Origin: Ruegeria denitrificans | Lineage (GTDB): Bacteria > Pseudomonadota > Alphaproteobacteria > Rhodobacterales > Rhodobacteraceae | NCBI RefSeq assembly: GCF_001458295.1 | Contig: NZ_CYUD01000013.1 | Span: 62,001-126,000, forward strand | Length of the DNA: 64,000 bases | Direction of reading: 5' to 3' | Shown: positions 26,996 through 36,156 of the stretch, piece by piece | How positions within the stretch are numbered: position 1 is the stretch's first letter | Layout: each line of letters begins with the position of its first letter | Translations under genes and position numbers: made by a program | The notes under the pieces: generated by a model | Seen by the model: only the letters and a program-made list of their open reading frames with translations | What the model was told of the DNA's origin: nothing | The model's database searches: none

Positions 26996-27550
26996 ATGGC
27001 GGACAGCTCAGACCTCGACATCGGCCCCGATAAATCCCTGCTTTTGGTGGATGATGACGAGCCGTTTCTGAGACGTCTCGCCAAAGCCATGGAGAAGCGC
27101 GGGTTCGAGGTTGAGACCGCCGGTTCCGTCGCCGCTGGCCGCGCCATTTCCACCGCCCGTCCCCCTGCCTATGCCGTGGTCGACCTGCGGCTTGAGGATG
27201 GCAACGGCCTGGATGTGGTCGAGGTGCTGCGTGAAAAGCGCCCCGACAGCCGGGTTGTGGTTCTGACCGGATATGGTGCGATTGCCACTGCGGTAGCCGC
27301 CGTCAAGATCGGCGCGACCGACTACCTGTCAAAACCCGCAGATGCCACTGACATCACCAGCGCGCTGCTGGCCAAGGGCGACGAACTGCCCCCGCCACCG
27401 GAAAACCCCATGAGCGCGGATCGTGTGCGCTGGGAGCATATCCAGCGGGTGTATGAGCTGTGTGACCGGAATGTCAGTGAGACGGCGCGCCGCCTGAACA
27501 TGCACCGCCGGACATTGCAGCGGATTTTGGCGAAACGTAGCCCGCGTTAG
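26996..27550 (+). CDS. regA: Response regulator RegA/PrrA/ActR
   Basis: 184 residues. A receiver domain begins LLLVDDDEPFLRRL, with the phospho-acceptor Asp63 in VVDLRLEDGNG and Lys in YLSKPAD, then a proline-rich linker PPPPENP and a Fis-type helix-turn-helix VSETARRLNMHRRTLQRIL. RegA controls photosynthesis, nitrogen fixation, carbon fixation and respiration genes according to redox state. Start at 26996 (ATG) chosen because GGAAAG lies 9 bases upstream; a TTG six codons earlier lacks one. It is 85 bp after senC, so it may be co-transcribed with it. Confidence 0.96.
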   Translation: MADSSDLDIGPDKSLLLVDDDEPFLRRLAKAMEKRGFEVETAGSVAAGRAISTARPPAYAVVDLRLEDGNGLDVVEVLREKRPDSRVVVLTGYGAIATAVAAVKIGATDYLSKPADATDITSALLAKGDELPPPPENPMSADRVRWEHIQRVYELCDRNVSETARRLNMHRRTLQRILAKRSPR

Positions 27551-27561
27551 AGCGCTAAATT

Positions 27562-27885
27562 CTACGCTTTCTTTTCCCAGCCGCGTTTTACGCCAGCCAG
27601 TATAGCTGGTCCTGCTTCGGCGGTAGGTACAAATTCCATGATGTCATTGTGAAACAGTGGCCAGAATTGCGCGCAGACCTCAATAACTTCGGCTTTAGAT
27701 TTTTCTTCGAGCAAAACATAGCCTTCTGTGTTGCTTATCCAGCCAGTAAATTTTACGGGCCCTTCACCTTCGACCAACTCGCTGGCGTCGCCGACCATAT
27801 CGGTCCACGCTGCAATTTCACCCTCGCGGTCCTTTGGCCACGCGGCAGCTGAACAAGTAAAGTGATTAATGTAATGAGGCATCAT
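27562..27885 (-). CDS. Small protein, possibly DUF3303-like
   Basis: 107 residues, acidic. The region GWISNTEGYVLLEEKSKAEV, then QFWPLFHNDIMEFVPTAEAG, recalls dimeric alpha-beta-barrel proteins of the DUF3303 type, but I cannot confirm it. The ribosome-binding site GGAGG is very good; the spacing favours the second of two adjacent Met codons (27882) over the first (27885). It converges with regA across 11 bp. In Rhodobacter hvrA often lies near here; this protein is not HvrA. Confidence 0.6.
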   Translation of the reverse strand: MMPHYINHFTCSAAAWPKDREGEIAAWTDMVGDASELVEGEGPVKFTGWISNTEGYVLLEEKSKAEVIEVCAQFWPLFHNDIMEFVPTAEAGPAILAGVKRGWEKKA

Positions 27886-27976
27886 ATTTCCTCCCTATCT
27901 GAAGTGACTTGGTAATCTATGCAGCAAACCGGTCGTCGCGAACCCAATTGATCTGCTACTTATCACAAAACCTGAT

Positions 27977-28570
27977 TCAGAGTTGAGCTATCAACACCTC
28001 ATGTCGCTCGCTATAGGCCCGCCGTACGTCAACCGGCGGGCGCAAGGTAATCTCCAACCCCTCCATCACCGCCTTATCCGGACGACCAAAGAACTTTGTC
28101 GCTTCGGCCTCGGAAAACCCCGCGATCTGTGTCGCCTCCATCCAGGCGCTGATCTTGTCGGCCTTTTTGATCTGACGTTTCACCGTTTTCGGAACCGCGG
28201 CAGGTAGACCGAACCGAATGTGGATCGCCGCCGCCAGACGGTCATCCAATGCGCCGTAATCGGGGCCGACGGCGGATTTGACCGGCGAGATCATATCTCC
28301 GATCACATATTCCGGCGCATCATGTAACAATGCCGCGAGGCGCCATTTCACCGGTGCTTTGGGCGCGATCCGGCCAAAAAGTTCCTCGACCAGCAACGAA
28401 TGCTCGGCCACGGAATAGGCGAAATCACCCGCTGTTTGGCCGTTCCAACGGGCCACAAAGGCCAATCCGTGGGCGATATCTTCGATTTCGATGTCTACCG
28501 GGGTAGGATCGAGCAGATCCAGCCTGCGTCCCGACAGCATCCTCTGCCATGCTCGTGCTTGTGTTGCCAT
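27977..28570 (-). CDS. HD domain phosphohydrolase (YfbR-like)
   Basis: 197 residues with a metal-dependent HD fold: SVAEHSLLVEELF (first His), ALLHDAPEYVIGDM (His-Asp pair) and DDRLAAAIHIRFGLP (late Asp). These resemble YfbR-type 5'-nucleotidases. The start at 28570 was chosen since the HD protein core begins with ARAWQRMLSGRRLDLLDP; a 103-codon open extension upstream crosses the divergent secreted-protein gene and shows no similarity. Substrate unknown. Its position between regA and ahcY is seen in related genomes. Confidence 0.8.
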   Translation of the reverse strand: MATQARAWQRMLSGRRLDLLDPTPVDIEIEDIAHGLAFVARWNGQTAGDFAYSVAEHSLLVEELFGRIAPKAPVKWRLAALLHDAPEYVIGDMISPVKSAVGPDYGALDDRLAAAIHIRFGLPAAVPKTVKRQIKKADKISAWMEATQIAGFSEAEATKFFGRPDKAVMEGLEITLRPPVDVRRAYSERHEVLIAQL

Positions 28571-28775
28571 TATGCCATGCCCTGTGAAGTCGCTCACGTA
28601 AGTTTCGCGTTTTTGTGGTATGATGTACCTGTCGAGATCACCAGCTGCCAACTTTTTCTTGACCAGACGTGCTTTGAATTGGCGCGTGGTGATACCGACA
28701 TCAGTGCTGAGGGGGGTGCATGCTCCTCCTGGTGTGCCCCTCTCGGAACGTAACTCGTATCGAAAGGAGCTCGCT

Positions 28776-29090
28776 ATGTTTAAGCGACTGTTTGGACTTA
28801 CCCTGGCCTTTGGAATGGCCGCCACTGCCCCCCCTGCATTTGCCCAAGGTTGTGCGCAACGCGAGCATGTGATCGCCAAGCTGCAGGACAGCTATTCAGA
28901 AGAGCTGGTCTTTGGCGGATTGCAGAAAACGCGCGGTGCACAGGCGATTATGGAGGTTTGGACCTCGAAGGAAACCGGAAGCTACACGGTTCTGGTGACC
29001 CAGGCGAACGGCATTAGTTGTATTGTCGCCGTTGGCACCGATTTTTTTGAAGCGATCCCGAAGATTGCACTAAAGGGTGAACCCAGCTGA
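28776..29090 (+). CDS. Small secreted protein of unknown function
   Basis: 104 residues beginning with a clear signal peptide (MFKRLFGLTLAFGMAATAPP then AFAQ, cleavage near residue 24). The mature part, about 80 residues, has two Cys (near positions 26 and 85) that could form a disulfide, and a TRGAQAIMEVWTSKETGSYT core. I do not recognise the family. AAAGGAG lies 8 bases before the ATG. It is upstream of ahcY on the same strand with an 87-100 bp gap; there is no evidence it shares a transcript. Confidence 0.72.
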   Translation: MFKRLFGLTLAFGMAATAPPAFAQGCAQREHVIAKLQDSYSEELVFGGLQKTRGAQAIMEVWTSKETGSYTVLVTQANGISCIVAVGTDFFEAIPKIALKGEPS

Positions 29091-29134
29091 TTATTGCTGC
29101 GGACTAATCTGATTTTGGCCATCTACGTTGCCAC

Positions 29135-29159
29135 CTGCCCCAAGTGATGTTAGGGGCAG
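29135..29159 (+). promoter_or_regulatory. Hairpin in the ahcY leader
   Basis: CTGCCCC and GGGGCAG pair with an 11-base loop (AAGTGATGTTA), ending about 20 bases before the ahcY ribosome-binding site. No T-run follows, so it is not a typical terminator. It does not match the SAH or SAM-SAH riboswitch consensus as I know it. It may be a translational control hairpin or simply the end of the preceding gene's transcript. Confidence 0.4.
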
Positions 29160-29189
29160 CCCGGACCGTTTACCGGAATGGAGTATATG

Positions 29190-30578
29190 ATGGCCGGGGA
29201 CTATATCGTCAAAGACATTGCGTTGGCCGGGTTTGGCCGCAAGGAGTTGGACATCGCGGAAACCGAGATGCCGGGCCTGATGGCGCTGCGCGCGGAATAC
29301 GGTGACGCGAAGCCCCTCAAAGGTGCGCGGATCGTAGGTTCGCTGCACATGACCATCCAGACGGCCGTTCTGATCGAAACGCTGGTGGCGCTGGGCGCGG
29401 ATGTGCGCTGGGCGTCATGCAACATCTTCTCAACCCAGGATCACGCGGCGGCGGCGATTGCCGAGGCTGGTGTGCCGGTCTTTGCCATCAAGGGCCAGAC
29501 GCTGGAAGAGCATTGGGACTATCTGGACAAATCCTTCCTTTTCGAAGACGGCCCCAACATGATCCTGGACGATGGCGGTGACGCGACATTGTACATCCTG
29601 CTGGGTGCCCGTGCCGAAGCGGGTGAAGACATCATCCCTGTTCCGACGTCCGAAGAAGAAGAAGTGATCAAGGCGCAGATCGCCAAGCGCTTGGCGGCAT
29701 CTCCGGGCTGGTTCACCAAGATGCGTGACCAGATTCAGGGCGTGTCCGAGGAAACCACCACCGGTGTGAACCGCCTGTATCAGCTGGTGAAAGATGGCCA
29801 GCTGCCATTCCCGGCGATCAATGTGAACGACTCAGTCACCAAGTCGAAATTCGACAACAAATACGGTTGTAAGGAATCGCTGGTCGACGGCATCCGCCGC
29901 GCCACCGACACCATGATGGCCGGTAAGGTTGCTGTTGTTTGCGGTTACGGCGACGTGGGCAAAGGCTCGGCCGCGTCGCTGCGCGGTGCAGGTGCTCGTG
30001 TGAAAGTGACCGAAGTGGACCCGATCTGCGCCCTGCAAGCCGCTATGGACGGGTTTGAAGTCACGCTGCTGGAAGACGAAGTCGACAGCGCGGATATCTT
30101 CATCACCACAACCGGCAACAAGGACGTAATCCGCATCGAGCATATGCGCGAGATGAAGGACATGGCCATCGTCGGCAATATCGGTCACTTCGACAATGAA
30201 ATTCAGGTGGCCAGCCTGAAGAACCACAAATGGACCAACATCAAGGAACAGGTGGACATGATCGAGCTGCCCTCGGGCAATCGCATCATCCTGCTGTCAG
30301 AGGGCCGATTGCTGAACCTCGGCAACGCCACCGGCCACCCCTCGTTCGTGATGTCTGCTTCGTTCACCAACCAGGTTTTGGCGCAGATCGAGCTGTTCAC
30401 CAAAGGTGACCAGTACAACAATGACGTCTACATCCTGCCCAAACATCTGGATGAGAAAGTCGCCCGTCTGCATCTAGACCGCATCGGTGTGAAACTGACC
30501 AAGATGGATAGCGAACAGGCGGCCTATATCGGCGTGAAACCCGAAGGTCCCTATAAGCCCGAACATTATCGTTATTGA
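29190..30578 (+). CDS. ahcY: Adenosylhomocysteinase (SAH hydrolase)
   Basis: AhcY reversibly hydrolyses S-adenosylhomocysteine to adenosine and homocysteine, removing the product inhibitor of methyltransferases. The 462-residue protein has the substrate part [30 protein letters not shown], the linker with [14 protein letters not shown], the NAD-binding [15 protein letters not shown] and the conserved C-terminal PEHYRY. The start at 29190 is chosen because GGAG lies 6 bases upstream; 29187 and 29178 are in-frame alternatives with poorer spacing. In Rhodobacter ahcY lies near regA as here. Confidence 0.97.
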   Translation: MAGDYIVKDIALAGFGRKELDIAETEMPGLMALRAEYGDAKPLKGARIVGSLHMTIQTAVLIETLVALGADVRWASCNIFSTQDHAAAAIAEAGVPVFAIKGQTLEEHWDYLDKSFLFEDGPNMILDDGGDATLYILLGARAEAGEDIIPVPTSEEEEVIKAQIAKRLAASPGWFTKMRDQIQGVSEETTTGVNRLYQLVKDGQLPFPAINVNDSVTKSKFDNKYGCKESLVDGIRRATDTMMAGKVAVVCGYGDVGKGSAASLRGAGARVKVTEVDPICALQAAMDGFEVTLLEDEVDSADIFITTTGNKDVIRIEHMREMKDMAIVGNIGHFDNEIQVASLKNHKWTNIKEQVDMIELPSGNRIILLSEGRLLNLGNATGHPSFVMSASFTNQVLAQIELFTKGDQYNNDVYILPKHLDEKVARLHLDRIGVKLTKMDSEQAAYIGVKPEGPYKPEHYRY

Positions 30579-30591
30579 TCGCGGATCGGGT

Positions 30592-31341
30592 ATGACAAAA
30601 CGCACAGGACGCCGCCGGATTTTGCATCTGGCGGCGTCTTTGCTTTTTACGCTTGTCTCTTTGCTGATCGTCGTTGGTGGCGGCGGATGGTGGGTGTTGT
30701 CGCATCCGCAAACACCCGTGCCGTCGCATTGGAACCCTCTGCGGGAATTGACCGTCACAGCGCCGGTCACGCCAATCACGATGTATCAGCTGCACCGCGT
30801 TCTGGGGGACGAAGCTCAATGCCGGGCTGTTTTGTCTGCAGCCGGTGTTGTTTTTGAACCAATGGATGATTTGGCGATTAACCAGAACTGCGGCATTGCT
30901 GGTCGGGGTCTGTTGTCTGGTCTGACTGCGGCAAAGATAGAAGCGGTTGAAACCAGCTGCACAACAACCTTGCGGCTGGCCCTGTGGGAACATCATGTGG
31001 TGCAACCCGCCGCGCAGCAGATTCTGGGCACCGATGTGCGCGCCTTGCGCCACGTGGGTAGCTATAATTGCCGTCGGATGCGCACCGCGCAGGGGCAAGA
31101 CAGCGGTTGGAGCAGTCACGCCACTGCCGACGCGATTGATATAGTCGGACTGCAATTGGGGACCGGTCGATCCCTGACATTGCTGAAAGACTGGGCTGCA
31201 TCCGGACCCGAAGCGGCGTTTCTGCGCCGGATCGGCCGTGGTGCCTGCGATTGGTTTCGGGTTGTTTTAGGACCTGATTACAATCGCTTGCACGCAGATC
31301 ATTTTCATCTTCAAGGTCCAGGATGGGGTTACTGTCGCTAG
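30592..31341 (+). CDS. Extensin-like family protein (Extensin-like_C)
   Basis: 249 residues: an N-terminal membrane anchor (about 10-35) followed by a periplasmic domain with the extensin-like C-terminal pattern: EAQCRAVL, CGIAGRGLLSG, VGSYNCRRM, GWSSHATADAIDIVG, and LHADHFHLQGPGWGYCR. The SHATADAID plus HADHFH motifs look like the metal site of a D,D/L,D-carboxypeptidase-like (VanY-type) fold, so a peptidoglycan peptidase role is reasonable. Several paired Cys suggest disulfides. It begins 13 bp after ahcY but has no strong ribosome-binding site. Confidence 0.82.
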   Translation: MTKRTGRRRILHLAASLLFTLVSLLIVVGGGGWWVLSHPQTPVPSHWNPLRELTVTAPVTPITMYQLHRVLGDEAQCRAVLSAAGVVFEPMDDLAINQNCGIAGRGLLSGLTAAKIEAVETSCTTTLRLALWEHHVVQPAAQQILGTDVRALRHVGSYNCRRMRTAQGQDSGWSSHATADAIDIVGLQLGTGRSLTLLKDWAASGPEAAFLRRIGRGACDWFRVVLGPDYNRLHADHFHLQGPGWGYCR

Positions 31342-31485
31342 CTCAATCAGACTGTTCCACATTCCTGCTTTCAATAAGGGGGAGAAAAACATAATTTTTT
31401 TCCTTTCGGGCAAATCCCCGTCGCGGTTACCCTTTGGGATGACGGTAGAGTGTGCCGTTTCATCGCAATTTACGGAGACTGGGAC

Positions 31486-31827
31486 ATGGGAAAACGCGAC
31501 GAGCTGATCGCCAAATACGCAGATGATCTGAAAAACAAATGCGGTATGGACCCCGATATGGATTTGCTGACAAAGGTTACCATTGGTTGCGGTCCGGCGA
31601 TTTATGACGCCGACGCGTCAACCGTTGCCGCCACGCAGGAAGGTGAGCTTGAAACGGTCAAGAACAACTTCCTGATCAAAAAACTGGGCTTGTCCGATGG
31701 GCCTGATCTGATGAATGGGATTAATAAAGCGCTGGAAACATATGGTATGTCCGAGCGTAACAAGTACCGCGCCGTGGTGTATTACATGCTGACCAAACAT
31801 TTCGGTAAAGAGTCGGTCTATAGCTGA
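31486..31827 (+). CDS. DUF2853 family protein
   Basis: 113 residues. The pattern GKRDELIAKYADDLKNKCG, MDLLTKVTIGCGPAIYD, and YGMSERNKYRAVVYYMLTKH matches the DUF2853 family of small, mostly helical, cytoplasmic proteins. Function unknown. The start at 31486 was chosen because ACGGAGACTGGGAC lies before it; an in-frame ATG 12 codons up has no ribosome-binding site. It is followed by a terminator, so monocistronic. Confidence 0.85.
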   Translation: MGKRDELIAKYADDLKNKCGMDPDMDLLTKVTIGCGPAIYDADASTVAATQEGELETVKNNFLIKKLGLSDGPDLMNGINKALETYGMSERNKYRAVVYYMLTKHFGKESVYS

Positions 31828-31844
31828 TCCTTTGGTCAATGGAT

Positions 31845-31871
31845 GCCCGCCGGACCGCTGGCGGGCGTTTT
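31845..31871 (+). terminator. Rho-independent terminator after the DUF2853 gene
   Basis: GCCCGCC and GGCGGGC pair (7 bp, loop of 8) followed by GTTTTC. It is directly after the stop of the DUF2853 gene. Confidence 0.8.
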
Positions 31872-32029
31872 CAATTTTAAATACTTGGCGATTGTAGTGA
31901 TCGCCGAAAATCTATTAGTTTCAGTGTGTGACCAGGACGGTCAGAGCCAAAGATTTCCAAACGCGTGTGGTGAGTAGGGAGCACGCGGGGGTAGGGAAGG
32001 TTCTGCATCGTTGGAACCTTCCCGAATTT

Positions 32030-33148
32030 TCACTGGAACTCTTCAAGAATTCGCAGAACAAAGCGTTCCACCGGATCCGCTCCCGGATTTGGCGGACGTG
32101 TCCTGCTGCCACCTGTCCCAGCCAGATAAACCTCAATATGACCAGGTCGCGTCTTAGAACCTGCATTCGTAAAGTCCCGAGAGATTCCGCCAAGTGACTT
32201 GGCTGTCAGATCAGCAACTTCCGAATCTTTGTGGTGATAATACCGGACCTGAGTCGCCTTTACCGAATAACTCACGCGTGCCGTTGCAACCACGTCAGTC
32301 TGATCCGAAGTCAAAATCTCAAGCACGGTGATACTGGTTTGCTTCGACACGCCTGCGGGTACAAAAAGGGAAACCTCTGTTTCTTTGGTCCTGTCTTGAA
32401 CAGGCCAATAATCTGTCATTTCTGGGGTCTCTGGCACTGTACCCCGTGCGACCGCAGGGACGGTCGTTACATTCCTCGCGGATTTAAGAGATTTATCCCT
32501 TTTGTTTAAGTTCTGTAGCGCTGGCAGCAGTAGTACCTCAGGGGCAACAAGTACCGGGGGCGCCATATTACCCACGGGCTTCGTGATCTCGCTCTCAAGT
32601 GACCCAAGCCCCGGTTGGGATGTGATGTCCGAAAAGTTAAGGTTGTCAAACTGCGCTGCTGTTTTTGGGGTGTCCAGCTCTCCGTTAGACAAACTCGCAC
32701 TGTCTTCTCTCGGATCGGCTTTCTCATCAGTTTCTGATGCAGATTCAATGGGTAAACCGGCTTGAACCACCGTGTCTGGGTTGCGCCAACCCGCTAAAAC
32801 GCTTGTTGCGGCCCAGTGCAGAAAAGCCCCGCAAAGCATCGCGCCAAAAATGATCGGGTACATGCGATTCACATATTTTCGACGAGAATGCGCAACTGGT
32901 TTTTTCAACTGGGTACTTTTAAATATCACCTGTTCAAATTTCGACGCACCGGGCTTCGCAGGGGCCTCGTCTCGAGGGGGGGCAGGGCAGGTATCTGCGG
33001 GCGTTTTAGGCTCACGCGGCGCCTGATTGTTGGCCAGAGCTGCCGCGCGCTGCTTCCGCGCAAGCTCAAGCCGCGCTTCCCAGCATTTCGAATTTAACTC
33101 AGCAGCAATGTTCTCGTTTTCCCCATCGCTGCCTTCAACGTCAGACAT
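32030..33148 (-). CDS. Unrecognised single-pass membrane protein
   Basis: 372 residues. A polar, charged N-terminal part (1-90), one membrane helix (about 95-118, with YPIIFGAMLCGAFLHWAA), a long Ser/Pro/Asp-rich linker, and a C-terminal domain (about 250-372) with SITVLEILTSDQTDVVATAR, SVKATQVRYYHHKDSEVADL and a Gly/Arg-rich segment. The VRYYH segment suggests an extracytoplasmic domain similar in type to LytR_C, but that is a guess. The base composition is lower in GC than neighbours. It is monocistronic, flanked by non-coding DNA (31872-32029 and 33149-33309). Confidence 0.65.
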   Translation of the reverse strand: MSDVEGSDGENENIAAELNSKCWEARLELARKQRAAALANNQAPREPKTPADTCPAPPRDEAPAKPGASKFEQVIFKSTQLKKPVAHSRRKYVNRMYPIIFGAMLCGAFLHWAATSVLAGWRNPDTVVQAGLPIESASETDEKADPREDSASLSNGELDTPKTAAQFDNLNFSDITSQPGLGSLESEITKPVGNMAPPVLVAPEVLLLPALQNLNKRDKSLKSARNVTTVPAVARGTVPETPEMTDYWPVQDRTKETEVSLFVPAGVSKQTSITVLEILTSDQTDVVATARVSYSVKATQVRYYHHKDSEVADLTAKSLGGISRDFTNAGSKTRPGHIEVYLAGTGGSRTRPPNPGADPVERFVLRILEEFQ

Positions 33149-33309
33149 GGGTTCTTGCTTTCGAATTGATCAACCAAAGATCGAGCAACACCAAAAGACA
33201 AGCGATCACGGAAATGCGCGAACGTCATGGCCCCCAGTAGGTGTAGCCTTCAAAATATATCATTTTATTGATGTCTTGAGAAGGTTTGCACTAAAACGCG
33301 CTGAATTCG

Positions 33310-33732
33310 TCAATCCTGCGGGGTTGCCCCCAGCGCGCAAATTGTTGTCCATTCCTGATCAGTCACAGGTTGAACGGACAGGCGTGAATTTTTCACCAGC
33401 ACCATTTCGGCCAGACGCTCATCCGCCTTGATTTGGTCCAATGTGACCGGAGTTGTGAAGGGGCGGATGGCCTTGATGTCGACGCATTCCCAACGTTCAT
33501 CATCGGTGGTGCTGTCGGGATGGGCCTCGGCGCAGACCTCGACAATACCGACAATCGCCTTGTCCTTTTGCGAATGGTAAAAGAACCCGCGATCACCGAT
33601 TGCCATCTGGCGCATGAAATTGCGCGCCTGATAATTGCGCACGCCGTCCCATTCTTCGCCCGCATCGCCTTTGGCAACCTGTTGGTCCCAGCTCCAGGTC
33701 GAGGGTTCGGATTTGAACAGCCAATATGCCAT
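33310..33732 (-). CDS. EVE domain-containing protein
   Basis: 140 residues matching the EVE (PUA-like) fold: YWLFKSEPSTWSWDQ, WDGVRNYQARNFMR, GDRGFFYHSQKDKAIVGI and WTTICALG. EVE domains bind modified bases in nucleic acid in other bacteria; the substrate here is unknown. Start at 33732 shares one base with the yciI stop (TGATG), so they are co-translated. The residues before Met are poorly conserved. Confidence 0.88.
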   Translation of the reverse strand: MAYWLFKSEPSTWSWDQQVAKGDAGEEWDGVRNYQARNFMRQMAIGDRGFFYHSQKDKAIVGIVEVCAEAHPDSTTDDERWECVDIKAIRPFTTPVTLDQIKADERLAEMVLVKNSRLSVQPVTDQEWTTICALGATPQD

Positions 33733-34001
33733 CAGCCGACGACCTTCTTCCACACGATCAGATCAACGGATTGAAACAGCCCTGCCTTGGCGTAGGGGTC
33801 GTTGTCTGCCCATGCTTGTGCGGCGGCCATGTCCTCGACCTCAAGAATGATCAGCGAGCCGATCATCGCGTCGCCGTCCAGCAGGGGGCCTGCCTGTGCA
33901 ACAACGCCAGTTTCCTCGATATAGGCCAGGTGGTTGGCGCGATTGTCCAGTCGGGTTTGCAGGGCGCCGTCCTTGTCCCTGGCGATCAGGGCGATGAGCA
34001 T
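33732..34001 (-). CDS. YciI-like protein
   Basis: 89 residues with the YciI-like alpha/beta plait: MLIALIARDKDGA, RANHLAYIEETGVV, GSLIILEVEDMAAAQAWADN and DPYAKAGLF. YciI-like proteins are dimers of unknown function, some with a His-Asp pair (here H42-ish) suggested to be catalytic. AGGAGG fixes the start at 34001. The gene lies 2 bp after gpsA in the same direction and is co-translated with the EVE gene. The tsaD-gpsA-yciI-EVE order is typical of this group of bacteria. Confidence 0.9.
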   Translation of the reverse strand: MLIALIARDKDGALQTRLDNRANHLAYIEETGVVAQAGPLLDGDAMIGSLIILEVEDMAAAQAWADNDPYAKAGLFQSVDLIVWKKVVG

Positions 34002-34002
34002 A

Positions 34003-34965
34003 CTATTCCTCCTTGAGGGGTCGGTTGAGCAGGGTTTGAATGGCTTGGGGCACACTATAGGTGCCGTGGCTCAGGTCGGCCACCGTGGCGCTGATGGGCA
34101 TGTCCAGCCCCTCAGCCGCGGCAATGTCGGCCATGGCGCGCGCGGTTGCGACGCCTTCGACCGTTGTTTGGCTGTCGAAGGGACGATTTCGACCCAAACA
34201 CAGGCCAAAACGATAATTTCGGGACAATTCGGACGAGCAGGTCAGCACCAGATCGCCCAATCCGGTCAGGCCCATCAAGGTATCGGGACGCGCGCCGCGC
34301 ATCAAAGCGAACCGCTGCATCTCGGCAAAACCACGGGTCATCAGAGCTGCGCGGGCACTGTCGCCCAGCCCGGCCCCAATGGCAGCGCCGCAGCCGATGG
34401 CCATGACGTTTTTCAATGCCCCGCCCAGTTCCGCGCCGATCACGTCGGTGGTGCGATAAAGGCGCAGGTTCGCAGTGGTCAGTTCGGTCTGCAGTGTTTC
34501 GCTCAGATCACCATCTGCACAGGCCAGTGTCAGCGCCGTGGGCAGCCCGCGCGCGATGTCATCGGCAAAACTGGGCCCGGTCAACAGGGCCGGACGTGCA
34601 TCAGGGATGGTCTGTTGGATCACCGAAATAGGACCAAGACCTGAGGACAGTTCTATCCCTTTGCAGCAGGCAACCAGCGTCTTTCCGGCCAGAACCGTTG
34701 CATGTTCCATCAGAGCCGCACGCAGTTTCTGCATGGGCACCGCCAGTAACAGGACATCAGAGGCCACAGCGTCCTGAATGTCAGCCGTCACCAGTATCTC
34801 ATCTGGAAGGGTCACATTCGGCAGGCGCACAGTGTTTTCGCGGCTGTCTTGCATGTGGCGGGCTTGCTCTGCGTTGCGCGACCACAGGGTCACCGGCCCA
34901 TTCCCGGCCAGTGAGATTGCCAGCGCGGTGCCGAATGCACCTGACCCGAGGACCGCGACACTCAT
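34003..34965 (-). CDS. gpsA: Glycerol-3-phosphate dehydrogenase [NAD(P)+]
   Basis: GpsA reduces dihydroxyacetone phosphate to sn-glycerol-3-phosphate for phospholipid synthesis. 320 residues: the NAD-binding motif [19 protein letters not shown] at the start, [25 protein letters not shown], and [13 protein letters not shown] with the catalytic Lys. It overlaps tsaD by 4 nt (ATGA), and yciI follows 2 bp later. Length is normal. Confidence 0.96.
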   Translation of the reverse strand: MSVAVLGSGAFGTALAISLAGNGPVTLWSRNAEQARHMQDSRENTVRLPNVTLPDEILVTADIQDAVASDVLLLAVPMQKLRAALMEHATVLAGKTLVACCKGIELSSGLGPISVIQQTIPDARPALLTGPSFADDIARGLPTALTLACADGDLSETLQTELTTANLRLYRTTDVIGAELGGALKNVMAIGCGAAIGAGLGDSARAALMTRGFAEMQRFALMRGARPDTLMGLTGLGDLVLTCSSELSRNYRFGLCLGRNRPFDSQTTVEGVATARAMADIAAAEGLDMPISATVADLSHGTYSVPQAIQTLLNRPLKEE

Positions 34966-36059
34966 GCTTTAGCCCCTTTCTTGCCGCCGCCTAACATGGC
35001 GGGGCTAGTTTTATCCAACGGCCAGCGGGGTCGGGCGGTCAAGTCCAGCCCATCCCGGGCACCGGTGCGAAACCGCTCCAACCCGGCATAAGCGATCATG
35101 GCGGCGTTATCCGTGCATAGGTTCAGCGGTGGGGCTGTAAAGCGGGTCCCTTTTTCAGCACAAATAGTCTCTAACGCTACGCGAATAGCCGAATTCGCCG
35201 CTACGCCACCGGCGACTGCGATCACAGGGTCCGCAGGGCTTAAGTCCAGATACCGGTCCATTGCGCGGCGGGATTTTTCGGCCAATGTGTCGACGATGGC
35301 CTGTTGAAATCCTGCGCACAGATCGGCGCGGTCCTGACGGGTCAGCCCGCCTTTTTCAGCCACGATCTGATCCCGCATCCGCATCAGCGCGGTCTTGAGC
35401 CCCGAGAAGGACAGATCGCATCCTGGTCGGTCCAAAAGAGGGCGCGGAAAGCGGAACCGTTTGGGATCACCCGAACGAGCCTCAACTTCAACCGACGGGC
35501 CGCCGGGTTGCGGCAGGCCCAGCAGGCGGGCGGTTTTGTCAAACGCTTCGCCCGGGGCGTCGTCGATGGTGCCGCCCAGACGGGTGAATTGTTCGGGCCC
35601 GTGGGCGATCAAGTACTGACAGTGACCCCCCGAAACCAGCAGCATCAGATAGGGAAAAGCAATCCCGTCGGTCAGACGCGGAGTCAGCGCGTGCCCGGCC
35701 AGATGGTTCACCCCGATCAAGGGCAGGCCAGTTGCCGCGCTTAGCCCCTTGGCACACATGACGCCGGACATGACGCCGCCAATCAGGCCCGGCCCGGCGG
35801 TGACGGCGATGGCGTCCATATCGGATAGCGTCAGACCGGCGGCCTCCAACGCCTGAACGACGCAGATATCCAGCTTTTCCGCATGCGCACGGGCGGCGAT
35901 CTCGGGCACTACGCCGCCAAAGGCGCTGTGCAACTCGGTTTGGCCATGTACGATCGAGGACAGAACCTCGGCCTCCGCACCTTCGGTTTGGCGCACGACG
36001 GCGGCAGCTGTGTCATCACAGCTGCTTTCCAACCCGAGGACGGTAAGTGTTTGCACCAT
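34962..36059 (-). CDS. tsaD: tRNA N6-threonylcarbamoyladenosine transferase TsaD
   Basis: TsaD transfers the threonylcarbamoyl group to A37 of ANN-decoding tRNAs, with TsaB and TsaE. 365 residues, with [13 protein letters not shown] at the start, the metal-binding [10 protein letters not shown] (His119, His123), [11 protein letters not shown] and [10 protein letters not shown] of the ASKHA fold. It diverges from hemD (97 bp between starts). Its helper tsaE is also in this window. The C-terminal tail GGGKKGAKA is basic. Confidence 0.97.
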   Translation of the reverse strand: MVQTLTVLGLESSCDDTAAAVVRQTEGAEAEVLSSIVHGQTELHSAFGGVVPEIAARAHAEKLDICVVQALEAAGLTLSDMDAIAVTAGPGLIGGVMSGVMCAKGLSAATGLPLIGVNHLAGHALTPRLTDGIAFPYLMLLVSGGHCQYLIAHGPEQFTRLGGTIDDAPGEAFDKTARLLGLPQPGGPSVEVEARSGDPKRFRFPRPLLDRPGCDLSFSGLKTALMRMRDQIVAEKGGLTRQDRADLCAGFQQAIVDTLAEKSRRAMDRYLDLSPADPVIAVAGGVAANSAIRVALETICAEKGTRFTAPPLNLCTDNAAMIAYAGLERFRTGARDGLDLTARPRWPLDKTSPAMLGGGKKGAKA

Positions 36060-36156
36060 TGGCTTGATCCGTTACACCATGACTGCCAAGCGGGGTATCA
36101 CCCTGCGCGGATGCAAACAATCCCAAGGCGGAAGGCGCCGACCGTTGTATTTGTTG

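Noticed and set aside
28571..28879. N-terminal extension of the HD hydrolase
   Set aside because: The extension has no similarity to the HD family, and crosses the divergent region containing the upstream part of the secreted protein gene.
29091..29189. SAH or SAM-SAH riboswitch before ahcY
   Set aside because: The leader is short, and conserved core motifs of these riboswitches are not visible. Only a plain hairpin remains.
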